Assembly (NCBI RefSeq): GCF_047495495.1
Contig: NZ_CP179930.1
Location: 2,480,001 to 2,544,000, forward strand
Direction: 5' to 3'
Length of the DNA: 64,000 nt
DNA from: Zymobacter sp047495495
Lineage (GTDB): Bacteria; Pseudomonadota; Gammaproteobacteria; Pseudomonadales; Halomonadaceae
The notes beneath the pieces were generated by a model. The model searched no databases. It worked only from the letters and a program-made list of their open reading frames with translations, and was not told where the DNA came from. Made by a program: the position numbers and the translations under genes. This document shows positions 1 through 8,358 of this stretch, one piece after another. Each line of letters starts with the position of its first letter. Position 1 is the first letter of the stretch.

Positions 1-51
1 ACCCAAGATGCCTAACCCTACTACGCCCGCGATGATCGGTGTCTTCTTCAC
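1..51 (-). CDS. Partial YdgA/DUF945-like protein (N-terminus only)
   Basis: Only the first 17 codons are inside the window. They start at a GTG (position 51) and encode a lysine pair followed by a hydrophobic segment, KKTPIIAGVVGLGILG. This closely matches the membrane-anchor start of the next gene (KKTPIIIAIVGLAVIGG). An AGGA ribosome-binding site lies about 7 bases before the GTG. The gene is therefore probably a third copy of the DUF945 family continuing to the left. The function of the family is not established; E. coli YdgA is an inner-membrane-anchored periplasmic protein. The call rests on a short stretch and is moderately sure. Confidence 0.55.
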   Translation of the reverse strand, partial: MKKTPIIAGVVGLGILG

Positions 52-177
52 GATGTCATCCTGCTGAATGAAGGAAATGAAATAGAGGCCATGTTATCGC
101 CGGTATGTCTCTGCTCATAAGAGAGAAACCAGCATGTATCGGCCGTTGAGCACGTCATGGGCTGGCGTGCCTGCATT

Positions 178-209
178 GTTATAGGAAATTAACGTTATAG
201 GAAATTAAC
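178..209. repeat. Perfect tandem repeat, two 16-bp units
   Basis: The unit GTTATAGGAAATTAAC occurs twice head to tail without mismatch, between the partial and the first complete DUF945 gene. The repeat could be a copy-number-variable spot or a binding-site pair; the sequence does not decide which. Confidence 0.85.
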
Positions 210-271
210 ACGCGCTTGAAACGACACTGGCTACCTGCTCGGCAAATGCCATGCAGATAGCCAGTCATGAG

Positions 272-290
272 GCATCCAGTCAGGATGCCC
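272..290 (-). other. Hairpin downstream of DUF945 gene
   Basis: GGCATCC and GGATGCC form a 7-bp stem with a 5-base loop just after the stop of the minus-strand gene ending at 307. No U-tract follows on that strand, so it is only a weak terminator candidate. Confidence 0.3.
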
Positions 291-306
291 TATCTACCAC
301 GAAGGA

Positions 307-1659
307 TCAGAACAGTGTATTGCCGTTGACCGCAACGCTGCCTTTGTCGACAGTGATTACGACCGGCTGGCCATCCTTGATGCCAGGTACGCCGTACGCC
401 TGAGCCATCTCACCAGCGCCGTCAGGCAGACCTTTGACGGTGAACTTGGCGACAACAGCCGTCAGGTTGAAGTCATCAATGGACTTAACCACGCTGCCAT
501 CAATGCTGGCTTCACCGGTGGCAGAAAGCGCGATGTTTTTGTGATCGAACATGCGCAGTTCTTCGAGCACGACACGCGGAGAGGTCTGTGCCAGCGCTAC
601 CAGGTCTTGCTGCATGTTGGCATCGTCGCCGTTGGACAGTTTCATCGTGGTGTCGATGATGCGCTGATCCAGTGCCATCTTCAGAGTGATGTTGCCTTTG
701 ACGCCACTGTTGCCGATGCCGTCGATGCTACCGGCAACGCGCGTCACGGACGCCGCTTTGTCACGCGTGATATCAAAGACGAAGTGCTCGGCACCCGTTT
801 CCGGCATGCTCATGGAAACGCGGTTCTTCAGGTCTTGCATGTCGGCATGGATGTCAGGCAGGTGTGCTGTGGCGATCTTTTCCAGTGCCAGACGATTCTC
901 ATCGGAATGATCGTGTGCGTAAGCACTGCCCGCTTGAACCAGCTGCTCGGACCACTCTGCATCATACGTGAAGGAGATGGCGGAGCTGCCGAAGTTGCTG
1001 AAGGACGCCATGCCTTCAGACGTTTCGACTTTGTCAGCGGTCATGTGCGCGACCAGCGTGCCGTCGCTGTTACGTTCGAGTTTCAGCGCAGGGTTGTAGA
1101 TCTTGGCACGGCTGCCGTCTTCATCTTCGCTGGTCAGCTGGCCCGGCAGCGTCAGTGCAACACTGCTGCCACGGAAATCATCTTCCTTGAGGCTGCTGTT
1201 CTTCAGGTGCATGGCCAGCGTGGCCTTGTCGATATCGTTGCTCAGCGCTTGCAGGGCATTCTTACCATCCTTCCGGATGCGAACGTCATCGGATTCGATA
1301 TCCGTGCTGAACAGACCGTGGTGTACGGTCAGCGGCGCAGAAATCGAAGAGGCCTGATCGGAAACGATCAGCTTGGCCGTAGAGGTGAAAAGACCACGCT
1401 GCTCATCCTGAATTTCAGCATGGTTACTCTGACCCGCATTGATCTTATCGACCTGTGCGTGCAGGAAATCCATGGTCTTGTTGCTGACGTAGTGCATCGC
1501 CCCCAGATAGCCACCGCCGATGACGGCTAGGCCTACGATAGCAATGATAATGGGCGTTTTTTTGGACGAGCGATTAGGTGTCTTTTCCACGAAGAAATCC
1601 TGCTTGTTGAATGAAATTTCAGTACGGTCCGGTACGCCAACGTTACCGCTACCGGCCAT
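307..1659 (-). CDS. YdgA/DUF945 family membrane-anchored protein
   Basis: This 450-residue protein has a basic N-terminus, a single hydrophobic segment at about residues 35-55 (the TPIIIAIVGLAVIGGGYLG region) and a long beta-rich remainder that should lie in the periplasm. That is the layout of the DUF945/YdgA family, whose biochemical role is unknown. The ATG at 1659 has a poor ribosome-binding site. A GTG at 1590 with AGGA upstream matches the start context of the partial copy at the left edge and may be the true start, giving about 427 residues. The next gene upstream (1727-2968) is a paralog, so the family is amplified here in tandem. Function cannot be assigned further. Confidence 0.8.
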   Translation of the reverse strand: MAGSGNVGVPDRTEISFNKQDFFVEKTPNRSSKKTPIIIAIVGLAVIGGGYLGAMHYVSNKTMDFLHAQVDKINAGQSNHAEIQDEQRGLFTSTAKLIVSDQASSISAPLTVHHGLFSTDIESDDVRIRKDGKNALQALSNDIDKATLAMHLKNSSLKEDDFRGSSVALTLPGQLTSEDEDGSRAKIYNPALKLERNSDGTLVAHMTADKVETSEGMASFSNFGSSAISFTYDAEWSEQLVQAGSAYAHDHSDENRLALEKIATAHLPDIHADMQDLKNRVSMSMPETGAEHFVFDITRDKAASVTRVAGSIDGIGNSGVKGNITLKMALDQRIIDTTMKLSNGDDANMQQDLVALAQTSPRVVLEELRMFDHKNIALSATGEASIDGSVVKSIDDFNLTAVVAKFTVKGLPDGAGEMAQAYGVPGIKDGQPVVITVDKGSVAVNGNTLF

Positions 1660-1726
1660 TTCTTTGAACGTCTAACTCACGCAGCGCCAAGAGGCAACAC
1701 GGCATGCCACCTCGGGCAACTACGGG

Positions 1727-2968
1727 TCAGAATACAGTCTGACGGTTGATGTGCAGATGCCCATCTTCCTGTCTGATCATGACGGGCTGGCCGATCGTAA
1801 TGTCGTCCAGTCCATTAGCACGAGCATCCTTGACGGCATCGCTGGACACACCCTCGAGCATCATGTCGACATCGACATTATGGGCGCTGAAATCAGACAG
1901 TGCCGTCATGCCCTTGCCGTTGACGCGAAGCGTGCCGGATACAGTTATCGGTGCAACCCCTTCAGCCGTTGCATGCAAATCCTTCACTACCAGCGCGGGT
2001 GAGGACTGCATCAGCGACAGCAATAGCGATGAAAGTTGTTCGGGGTCCTGACCGTGAGCCATGGCCTGCAGCGTGTCGGCAACCGAGTGATCCAGCGCCA
2101 TATCCCACGCAATATCACGCCGAGAGGTGCCACGCCCGAACCGCGACAGCGTTCCCGTAATCTGCATAGCCGCCTGACGGGTACGACCAGGAATAACATC
2201 CATAGAAAAAAGGTCGGCCGAATACTCGTGAGAACGCAAGGACGACTGCATCTTCAGGTCTTTCATCTCCACATGAAGATCAGGCACGACAGACAACAGT
2301 TCATTGTACAGCGCGCTCTTTTTCTCAGGCATACCACTATGGATATAGTTAAGTCCGGCCTGCACGATGCGCTCGGCCTGCGGGGCGTCATACGTCAGCG
2401 ATAGCGTTGCAGGGCCACTGCTGTAAAAGCGACCACCGGTTTCTCGCTTGTTGTACGAGGAAAACTCGCCGCTCACGACCAGTCGACCTTCATCGGTATA
2501 AAAGGCGGAAAGCATAGGGGCTGAAAGATGGCGATCGGAAACATTCGTGAGAAGGCTGATGCAACTGCCTTTGAGGTCTCCGCGAGTGATGGCCTTGTTC
2601 GGCAGCATCAATATCAACGAAGAACCGCCTATTCCCTTATCGAGCGACAACAGCGGCCGGGAGCCCGTTTTTACCGCCACGATGTTGGTGGAAAACAGTC
2701 CGTGAGAAATAAAGAGGGTGGCGTTCAGCGGCTCGCTACCGTCCTCGGGCGTTGCCACTAACTGCATGTTCGAGTTAAAGCGCCCCCGATCTTCGTGAGT
2801 CACTTCGATATGAAAATGGTACTGGGTGCTCAGCGTTTCGATCTGCTGATGCACACTCGCTAGCGTCTTGTTGCTGAGATAGGACATGGCCGCGAAATAG
2901 CTCACGCCGCCGATTACCCCCAAGCCAAGAATGCACCCCGCAATAATATCCTTTGCCTGCATGTTCAC
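1727..2968 (-). CDS. YdgA/DUF945 family membrane-anchored protein, second copy
   Basis: This 413-residue paralog of the neighbouring gene has the same N-terminal anchor (IIAGCILGLGVIGGVSYFA) followed by the shared pattern AMSYLSNKT, where the neighbour has AMHYVSNKT. Both continue with an EDRGRFNS/EQRGLFTS-like turn and a HGLFST motif, and both end with a related VMI/VVITVDKG-type segment. The bulk should be periplasmic. The two copies are clearly diverged, so the duplication is old. The 67-bp gap to the next copy suggests cotranscription. The gene occupies the place where pgpA often follows thiL in related genomes. Confidence 0.8.
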   Translation of the reverse strand: MNMQAKDIIAGCILGLGVIGGVSYFAAMSYLSNKTLASVHQQIETLSTQYHFHIEVTHEDRGRFNSNMQLVATPEDGSEPLNATLFISHGLFSTNIVAVKTGSRPLLSLDKGIGGSSLILMLPNKAITRGDLKGSCISLLTNVSDRHLSAPMLSAFYTDEGRLVVSGEFSSYNKRETGGRFYSSGPATLSLTYDAPQAERIVQAGLNYIHSGMPEKKSALYNELLSVVPDLHVEMKDLKMQSSLRSHEYSADLFSMDVIPGRTRQAAMQITGTLSRFGRGTSRRDIAWDMALDHSVADTLQAMAHGQDPEQLSSLLLSLMQSSPALVVKDLHATAEGVAPITVSGTLRVNGKGMTALSDFSAHNVDVDMMLEGVSSDAVKDARANGLDDITIGQPVMIRQEDGHLHINRQTVF

Positions 2969-3229
2969 CCTGCTGATCTAAATCAAATAAAGATACCGTG
3001 CATCGGGAGAGCCGCCATCGCGTGCTTCGATAATATCCCGCTGCTGTTCAACCATTCTCATACGCGGTCGATTGCGGTGATCATGACGAAAAATAAAGCA
3101 ATCATCAATGATGAATGACGCATCAAATACGATAAATAGACGGTGAGGAAAGAAATACAGACGACCCTCGGAAAAGGAAGGCCGCCAGAGGCAGGAAGGC
3201 GATAAAAACTGAACCCTTTTGGAGAAGAC

Positions 3230-4210
3230 CTAGAAGTGCTGCCAGCCCTGTGCGTGCAGCGGCTGACCCTGCACGGTTTCGAAGGTGCCTAGTGCGGCGG
3301 TACGACCAATGACCCGCAACGTGTGTGCGGCGCCCTGCAAGGCTTGCTGCGCCAAGGGAACATCGCGCTCGGGCAACGTCAGCAATAGGGCATAGTCATC
3401 GCCGCCGTGCAGTGCCATCGACTGTGCCTGTTCCAGACCATAGGTTTCGACAAGGCTCGGATGTAACGGCAGTGCCGCCAGATCGAGCACAGCCCCTACG
3501 CCTGAGGCGCGACAGAGGTGCATCAGATCGGCCAATAGGCCGTCGGAGACGTCCATCCCCGCAGTCGCATATCCGGCCAGTGCATAACCTTCTGCCAAAA
3601 GGGGGTGTGGATAAAGATAAGCGCTCAGTAGCGGCGTGAGTGTCCGCTCGCCTTGCTGCCACGCCCGCAGACCGCCAGCTCCGCCACCCAGGGTACCGAC
3701 GATGGCAATGCAATCGCCCTCACGAGCCCCGTCTCGACGGATGACGCGCGCCGGCTCAACTTCACCATGCACGGTGACCGACAGGGACAATTGCCCTCGC
3801 GTCGTATCCCCCCCAACCAAGGTAACGCCGCAGTGCGCCGCCAGCTCGTGCATGCCTTGCGCCAGCGTCTTCACCCAAGGTTCATCAACATCGGGTAACG
3901 TCAGCGCGAGCAGATACCAGCGCGCACGCGCGCCCATCGCAGCCAAGTCAGACAGGCTGACCGCTAGCGCACGATGACCAATGGCATGAGGGGGAGCATC
4001 GGAAGGGAAATGAACGTCAGCGACCGAGGTATCGACGCTAATGGCCAGCTGGTGACCGGGAGTGGGCGATAGCAGCGTAGCGTCATCGCCGGGGCCTAGT
4101 ACGACCCCAGTCGAGGCGCTGCCGATATCGGCATAACCATCCTGCCGCCGAGCGCGGCAGGATGATGGCGCGGCCAGATACCGCTTGATCAGGTCAAATT
4201 CACCTGCCAT
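3230..4210 (-). CDS. thiL: Thiamine-monophosphate kinase ThiL
   Basis: ThiL phosphorylates thiamine monophosphate with ATP to give the cofactor thiamine diphosphate. The protein (326 residues from ATG at 4210) begins MAGEFDLIKRYL like E. coli ThiL. It shows the metal/ATP-binding GPGDDATLL, the AISVDTSV segment, SLSDLAAMGA, LVGGDTTRG and MDVSDGLLADL, all in the expected order for this PurM/AIR-synthetase-fold enzyme. An in-frame GTG at 4222 directly abuts the nusB stop, but the ATG agrees better with the family. It is the last gene of the nrdR-rib-nusB-thiL operon, a common gammaproteobacterial arrangement. Confidence 0.96.
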   Translation of the reverse strand: MAGEFDLIKRYLAAPSSCRARRQDGYADIGSASTGVVLGPGDDATLLSPTPGHQLAISVDTSVADVHFPSDAPPHAIGHRALAVSLSDLAAMGARARWYLLALTLPDVDEPWVKTLAQGMHELAAHCGVTLVGGDTTRGQLSLSVTVHGEVEPARVIRRDGAREGDCIAIVGTLGGGAGGLRAWQQGERTLTPLLSAYLYPHPLLAEGYALAGYATAGMDVSDGLLADLMHLCRASGVGAVLDLAALPLHPSLVETYGLEQAQSMALHGGDDYALLLTLPERDVPLAQQALQGAAHTLRVIGRTAALGTFETVQGQPLHAQGWQHF

Positions 4211-4222
4211 GGCGGCAAGCAC

Positions 4223-4723
4223 TCAACGGCGGTTGGCGACTTCGACGCTGCGCAGCTTGGCTGCCAGCTTGTCGAGAATGCTGTTGATGTACTTGTGACT
4301 GTCTTCAGCCCCGAAGGATTTGGTCAGTTCGACCGCTTCGTTGATGACAGCGCGGTACGGTACTTCAGGACGACGCATAAGTTCGAACGTGCCCAGACGC
4401 AGAATGGCGCGTTCAACGACGTCCAGTTCTTCCAGCTTGCGATCCAGCAGCGGTTCGAACGTTTTATCAAGCGTTGCTGCTTCAGCGGCAACGCCGTGCA
4501 GCAGCGAGTGGAACATGGCCAGATCGGCCTTGCCCATGACCATAACCCAGTTTTCGTGCTCGGGCATGTCGTCATCAGCTGTCTGCGAGCGGAACTCCGC
4601 CTCTACCGCCGAAATCGGGCGAGGGTTGATCTGCCACTGATACAGGCCTTGCACGACCAGTTCGCGCGCGGCGTGACGGGAGATCTGTGCCTTAGACGGC
4701 TTGCGTTCGGATTTACTGCTCAC
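4223..4723 (-). CDS. nusB: Transcription antitermination factor NusB
   Basis: NusB binds boxA RNA with NusE (S10) and supports antitermination of rRNA operons. The 166-residue protein has the basic RHAARELVVQGLYQW start, the central helical core and the LELRDVPYRAVINEAVELTKSFG-type end seen here as PYRAVINEAVELTKSFGAED followed by YINSILDKLA. The ATG overlaps the ribH stop by four bases, so the two are translationally coupled. The N-terminal extension rich in Ser and Lys is slightly longer than in E. coli (139 residues), and an insertion around residues 45-60 accounts for the rest. Confidence 0.96.
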   Translation of the reverse strand: MSSKSERKPSKAQISRHAARELVVQGLYQWQINPRPISAVEAEFRSQTADDDMPEHENWVMVMGKADLAMFHSLLHGVAAEAATLDKTFEPLLDRKLEELDVVERAILRLGTFELMRRPEVPYRAVINEAVELTKSFGAEDSHKYINSILDKLAAKLRSVEVANRR

Positions 4724-5223
4724 TCGGCGTGCTCCATCATTTCAATACCCATGTCCAGCTGACGCAGCAGGGACACCATTTCCATCGCCGCCATAGCGGC
4801 TTCTGTACCTTTGTTGCCCGCTTTCGTGCCGGAGCGTTCGATCGCCTGGTCAATCGTATTGACCGTCAGGACACCGTTGGCGATCGGGGTGTCGAATTCG
4901 AGCTGCAGCGTGTTGAGCGCGCTGTTGCACTGGCCCGCAATGTGTTCGAAGTGCGGCGTACCACCGCGAATGACGGCACCGAGTGCGATCACGGCGTCGG
5001 CCATGCCGGCCTTGAGGACACGCTTGACCGCCAGCGGCAGTTCCCACGCACCCGGGACATGAATCAACGTAATGTTGGCTTCGTCAACGCCGTGACGTAC
5101 CAGGCTATCGACAGCGCCTTCGACCAGAGTGTCGACGACGTGATGGTTGAAACGGCCGATCACGATGGCATAGCGCGCATCGACGTCGATGAACTGGCCT
5201 TCCACTTGGGCAATGGGGTTCAT
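4720..5223 (-). CDS. ribH: 6,7-dimethyl-8-ribityllumazine synthase RibH
   Basis: RibH condenses 5-amino-6-ribitylamino-uracil with dihydroxybutanone phosphate in the penultimate step of riboflavin synthesis. The 167-residue protein shows the family motifs VPGAWELPLA, ALGAVIRGGTPHFEH with its catalytic histidine, and GVLTVNTIDQAIER with the AGNKGTEAA segment near the C-terminus. This is the size of the icosahedral-capsid type. An AGGA site lies about 10 bases before the ATG. It follows ribBA after 114 bp and overlaps nusB by four bases. Confidence 0.97.
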   Translation of the reverse strand: MNPIAQVEGQFIDVDARYAIVIGRFNHHVVDTLVEGAVDSLVRHGVDEANITLIHVPGAWELPLAVKRVLKAGMADAVIALGAVIRGGTPHFEHIAGQCNSALNTLQLEFDTPIANGVLTVNTIDQAIERSGTKAGNKGTEAAMAAMEMVSLLRQLDMGIEMMEHAE

Positions 5224-5241
5224 GGTGTTTTCGTCCTACTT

Positions 5242-5293
5242 GCGCAGGCAGTTCCTGCGCCACTGAAAGCCTGACGGCACGGGGCCATCAGGC
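5242..5293 (-). other. Two hairpins between ribBA and ribH
   Basis: GCGCAGG/CCTGCGC (5242-5260) is a 7-bp stem with a 5-base loop, and GCCTGA/TCAGGC (5269-5293) is a 6-bp stem. They lie inside the operon in the ribBA-ribH gap. No U-tract is present, so transcript processing or stability is more likely than termination. The conserved multi-helix FMN riboswitch core was looked for here and not found. Confidence 0.45.
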
Positions 5294-5337
5294 AGGTTCG
5301 AAGATGGTCATGCCATGATAAATGACATGAATGGCGG

Positions 5338-6480
5338 TCATTCTACCGTCTGATCGCCTTCAGGGGTATCACTGCTGAGCTGTTCGACCACTTCCAGCCC
5401 GAATCCGGACAGCGCCGAGAAGCGCCACGGCGAACTGAGCAGGCGCATTTTGCCGACGTTCAATGCGCGCAGCACCTGCGATCCTGTACCGATCGTCAAG
5501 TAGTTGCCCGCACCATCGGAAGCCTTATCACGCGGCACGCGGCGGCGGCCCATGAAGATATCGAAGCGGGTGGACAGATCAGGGTTGGTGCAGGCTTCAT
5601 CCAGCAGCACGAAGACACCGTGTTCGGCTTCGGCGACAGCACGCAGCGCTTCAAGTCCTGACCAGCGGGAGCCGTCCGGCGAGCGCAGTCCCAGAACATC
5701 ACGCAGCGTGTCCTGTACGTGTACGCGCACGGTCGTCACGGCGTCAGGAGACGGCGTGCCCTTGACCAGCGCCATGTGATGCACGCCCATGACTTCATCA
5801 CGGAAAATGTGCAGCGCCATCGGGCCGTACAACGTTTCGACGGTTTCGACACGCTCTTCGACCACAGTGCGCTCATGCAGAATGCGGTAGTGGATCAGAT
5901 CAGAGATGGTGCCGATCTTGAGGCCGTGCTCTTCGGCGAAGCGTTCTAGATCAGGCCGGCGAGCCATGGTGCCATCGTCGTTCATGATCTCGCAGATCGC
6001 AGCAGCAGGTTCGAAACCGGCCATCACCGCAAGGTCGCAGGCCGCTTCGGTATGCCCCGCGCGGCGCAGTACACCGCCTTCTTCCGCAATCAGCGGGAAG
6101 ATATGCCCCGGCTGAACGATATCGCTCGCACGTGCACCGCGAGCGGAAGCCACTTGAATGGTACGCGCGCGATCGGCCGCAGAGATCCCCGTCGTGACGC
6201 CAGTGGCAGCCTCAATGGACACGGTGAACTTGGTACCGAACCCAGAGCCGTTTTCCTTCACCATCAGGTCGAGGCCGAGTTCGCTGCTGCGCGCCTTCGA
6301 CAGCGGCAGGCAGATCAGCCCGCGCGCATGGCGAGCCATGAAATTGATGTGCTCGGACTGCACGCATTCGCCGGCGATGATGATATCGCCTTCATTCTCG
6401 CGGTCTTCGTCATCCATCAGGATGACCATTCGCCCTTGTGCAATATCTGCGACCAGTTCTTCGATGGTGGCCAATGGCAT
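5338..6480 (-). CDS. ribBA: 3,4-dihydroxy-2-butanone 4-phosphate synthase with degenerate GTP cyclohydrolase II domain
   Basis: The N-terminal half (about residues 1-200) is a complete RibB: LMDDEDRENEGDII, FMARHARGLICLPL, GISAADRARTI, GHIFPLIA and HTEAACDLAVMAG are all present. It makes dihydroxybutanone phosphate from ribulose 5-phosphate. The C-terminal half (about 205-380) has the GTP cyclohydrolase II outline (RVHVQDTLRDVLGLR in place of the usual arginine-histidine-serine-glutamate-cysteine start) but none of the three zinc-binding cysteines or the CDC segment. It should therefore not open GTP, and a separate RibA is expected elsewhere. GGAG lies 8 bases before the ATG. Such RibB proteins with a dead RibA-like tail are known in proteobacteria. 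Confidence 0.93.
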   Translation of the reverse strand: MPLATIEELVADIAQGRMVILMDDEDRENEGDIIIAGECVQSEHINFMARHARGLICLPLSKARSSELGLDLMVKENGSGFGTKFTVSIEAATGVTTGISAADRARTIQVASARGARASDIVQPGHIFPLIAEEGGVLRRAGHTEAACDLAVMAGFEPAAAICEIMNDDGTMARRPDLERFAEEHGLKIGTISDLIHYRILHERTVVEERVETVETLYGPMALHIFRDEVMGVHHMALVKGTPSPDAVTTVRVHVQDTLRDVLGLRSPDGSRWSGLEALRAVAEAEHGVFVLLDEACTNPDLSTRFDIFMGRRRVPRDKASDGAGNYLTIGTGSQVLRALNVGKMRLLSSPWRFSALSGFGLEVVEQLSSDTPEGDQTVE

Positions 6481-6543
6481 ATGTCTTCTCCATGAATCCA
6501 GAGGAAAGGCCGCAGCCCTTCCTGAAATACGGTCGCTATGCGG

Positions 6544-7686
6544 CTAGCGCTGCGGTGGCGGATTGCCTTGCCCTGCGGGCACGGCCGTGACCATCCAGTC
6601 GTTGCCAATGGCACGCATCCGTTCGATGCGCAGCGAGTACTTTTCACACATATCATGCAGTGGTAGCGCCATGAGTGGCCGAGCCTCGCTGCCCAACAGC
6701 ACCGGCGCGATAAACAACACCAGCTCATCGATCAGCCCGGCCTGCCACCAGCTACCAGCCAGCGTAGCACCCGCTTCGAGCAGCACATCGTTACACTGAC
6801 GTTCGTCGGCCAGCTGTACCAACAATGCTGCCGGGTCAACCAAGGCCTGAGTGCTAGGCTGCTGCCAAACAGTTGCGCCCTGCGCTTCGAGCGCGGCAAT
6901 GCGCACCCGATCGGTAGAGCACGTCACGATAATCGTTTCGCCGCCGCCTTGGAGGATGCGCGCAGTGGACGGCATTCTCAGATGGGTATCCATCACAACA
7001 CGCAGCGGTGGCTGTGCCGCCCGCTCGATGTCGGGCGCGAGGCCTGCTTCATCGCTGCGCACGGTCAGGCGACTATCGTCCTGTAGCACACTACCGATGC
7101 CGGTCACGATCGCGCCGCTAGCGGCACGCAGGCGCTGTACTTCACTGCGAGCAGCAGGCCCTGTGATCCACTGCGACTCGCCGTTGGCCATTGCCGTACG
7201 GCCATCCAGACTCATCGCCAGCTTGAGCGTAACCCGCGGACGACCATCCCGCATGCGCTGTACGAACCCTGCGTTGAGCTGCTGAGCCTCGGGCTCACAG
7301 ACACCTACGCGAACGTCAATGCCCGCCTCGCGGCAGCGGTTCAGCCCTCGCCCTGCCACCAGCGGATTAGGATCGGCCATCGCGACGACCAGTCGCGAGA
7401 TTCCGGCTCGGATCAGTGCATCGGCACACGGGCCTGTGCGGCCATGATGCGAGCACGGTTCCAGCGTGACATAGGCCGTCGCGCCTGCGGCTTGATCGCC
7501 TGCGGCCGTCAGGGCATGAATTTCAGCATGTGGGCCGCCGGCACGAATATGGAAACCTTCACCGACGCACTGGCCGTTCTTGACCAGCACACAGCCAACC
7601 CGCGGATTAGGCATCGTACTGTAGTAGCCGCGCCGCGCCAGCTCCAGCGCACGCTGCATCCAGCGGACATCATGATCGTCATTCAT
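6544..7686 (-). CDS. ribD: Bifunctional riboflavin deaminase/reductase RibD
   Basis: RibD deaminates and then reduces the pyrimidine intermediate of riboflavin synthesis. The N-terminal cytidine-deaminase-like domain carries the zinc motif HAEIHAL (about residue 53) and PCSHHGRTGPC (about 77-87). The C-terminal reductase domain begins near residue 145 with TLKLAMSLDGRTA and contains DTHLRMP and a GGATLAGS-like EAGATLAGSW segment. An open frame extends to 7782, but the start near 7686 (MNDDHDVRWMQRAL) fits the family and overlaps the end of nrdR by only 8 bases. The next gene is ribBA; the riboflavin synthase gene often placed between them is missing. Confidence 0.95.
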   Translation of the reverse strand: MNDDHDVRWMQRALELARRGYYSTMPNPRVGCVLVKNGQCVGEGFHIRAGGPHAEIHALTAAGDQAAGATAYVTLEPCSHHGRTGPCADALIRAGISRLVVAMADPNPLVAGRGLNRCREAGIDVRVGVCEPEAQQLNAGFVQRMRDGRPRVTLKLAMSLDGRTAMANGESQWITGPAARSEVQRLRAASGAIVTGIGSVLQDDSRLTVRSDEAGLAPDIERAAQPPLRVVMDTHLRMPSTARILQGGGETIIVTCSTDRVRIAALEAQGATVWQQPSTQALVDPAALLVQLADERQCNDVLLEAGATLAGSWWQAGLIDELVLFIAPVLLGSEARPLMALPLHDMCEKYSLRIERMRAIGNDWMVTAVPAGQGNPPPQR

Positions 7687-8161
7687 CATGGGAAGGCTCG
7701 GCCAAGGGGTCGTCATCATGCAGACGATCGACTTCTGCGCGGAATTCGTCGATATCTTGGAAGCGACGATACACCGATGCAAAGCGGATATAAGCCACCT
7801 GATCGAGTTGGCGCAACTGGCTCATAACCTCATCGCCGATCTCTCGGGCATTGATCTCGCGCTCGCCCCGCGCGCGAAGGCGCTGGCGGATCTGTTCGAT
7901 GGCCGTTTCGATCGACTCGACGCTGACGGGACGCTTCTCAAGCGCCCTTGTCATACCGGCACGCAGCTTGGCAGGATCGAAGCTCTCGCGGGTGCCGTTG
8001 GACTTGATGACTCTCGGCATGACCAGTTCGGCCGTCTCGTACGTCGTAAAGCGCTCATGACACGTCAAGCACTGGCGGCGTCGGCGAACCTGATCGCCCT
8101 CCGCCACCAGACGAGAGTCACTGACCTTGGTTTCATGCGCACCGCAGAAGGGACAATGCAT
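7679..8161 (-). CDS. nrdR: Transcriptional repressor NrdR
   Basis: NrdR is a nucleotide-sensing repressor of ribonucleotide reductase genes. The 160-residue protein begins MHCPFCGAHETKVSDSR with a zinc ribbon (Cys 3, 6, 31, 34). An ATP-cone domain follows from about residue 46 (VIKSNGTRESFDPAKLRAGM). The C-terminal part has the family pattern VAYIRFASVYRRFQDIDEF. It heads the rib-nusB-thiL operon, as in many gammaproteobacteria. Confidence 0.97.
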   Translation of the reverse strand: MHCPFCGAHETKVSDSRLVAEGDQVRRRRQCLTCHERFTTYETAELVMPRVIKSNGTRESFDPAKLRAGMTRALEKRPVSVESIETAIEQIRQRLRARGEREINAREIGDEVMSQLRQLDQVAYIRFASVYRRFQDIDEFRAEVDRLHDDDPLAEPSHDE

Positions 8162-8358
8162 GGCAACTTACCTGGGTTCATCATCGTGTTCATCCAGCGT
8201 CGAGCCAGATGAAATCTGAAAGGGTGATAGCACATTCTAACGGTTTCACCGGCGAGCGGATATGCTTCCGAAGCATGACGCTCGCTTCGCTTGCACGTTA
8301 CGGCTGAATGGCCTGTCTTATCGCCACCCACCACTGCCCCATGGGTAAGGAGTCCCTC

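Noticed and set aside
541..1530. Long plus-strand frame (329 codons) opposite the DUF945 gene
   Set aside because: Antisense shadow of a gene with a coherent family match; its translation has no domain features.
5224..7686. FMN riboswitch in the riboflavin operon
   Set aside because: Only simple hairpins were found in the gaps; the conserved multi-helix core was not seen.
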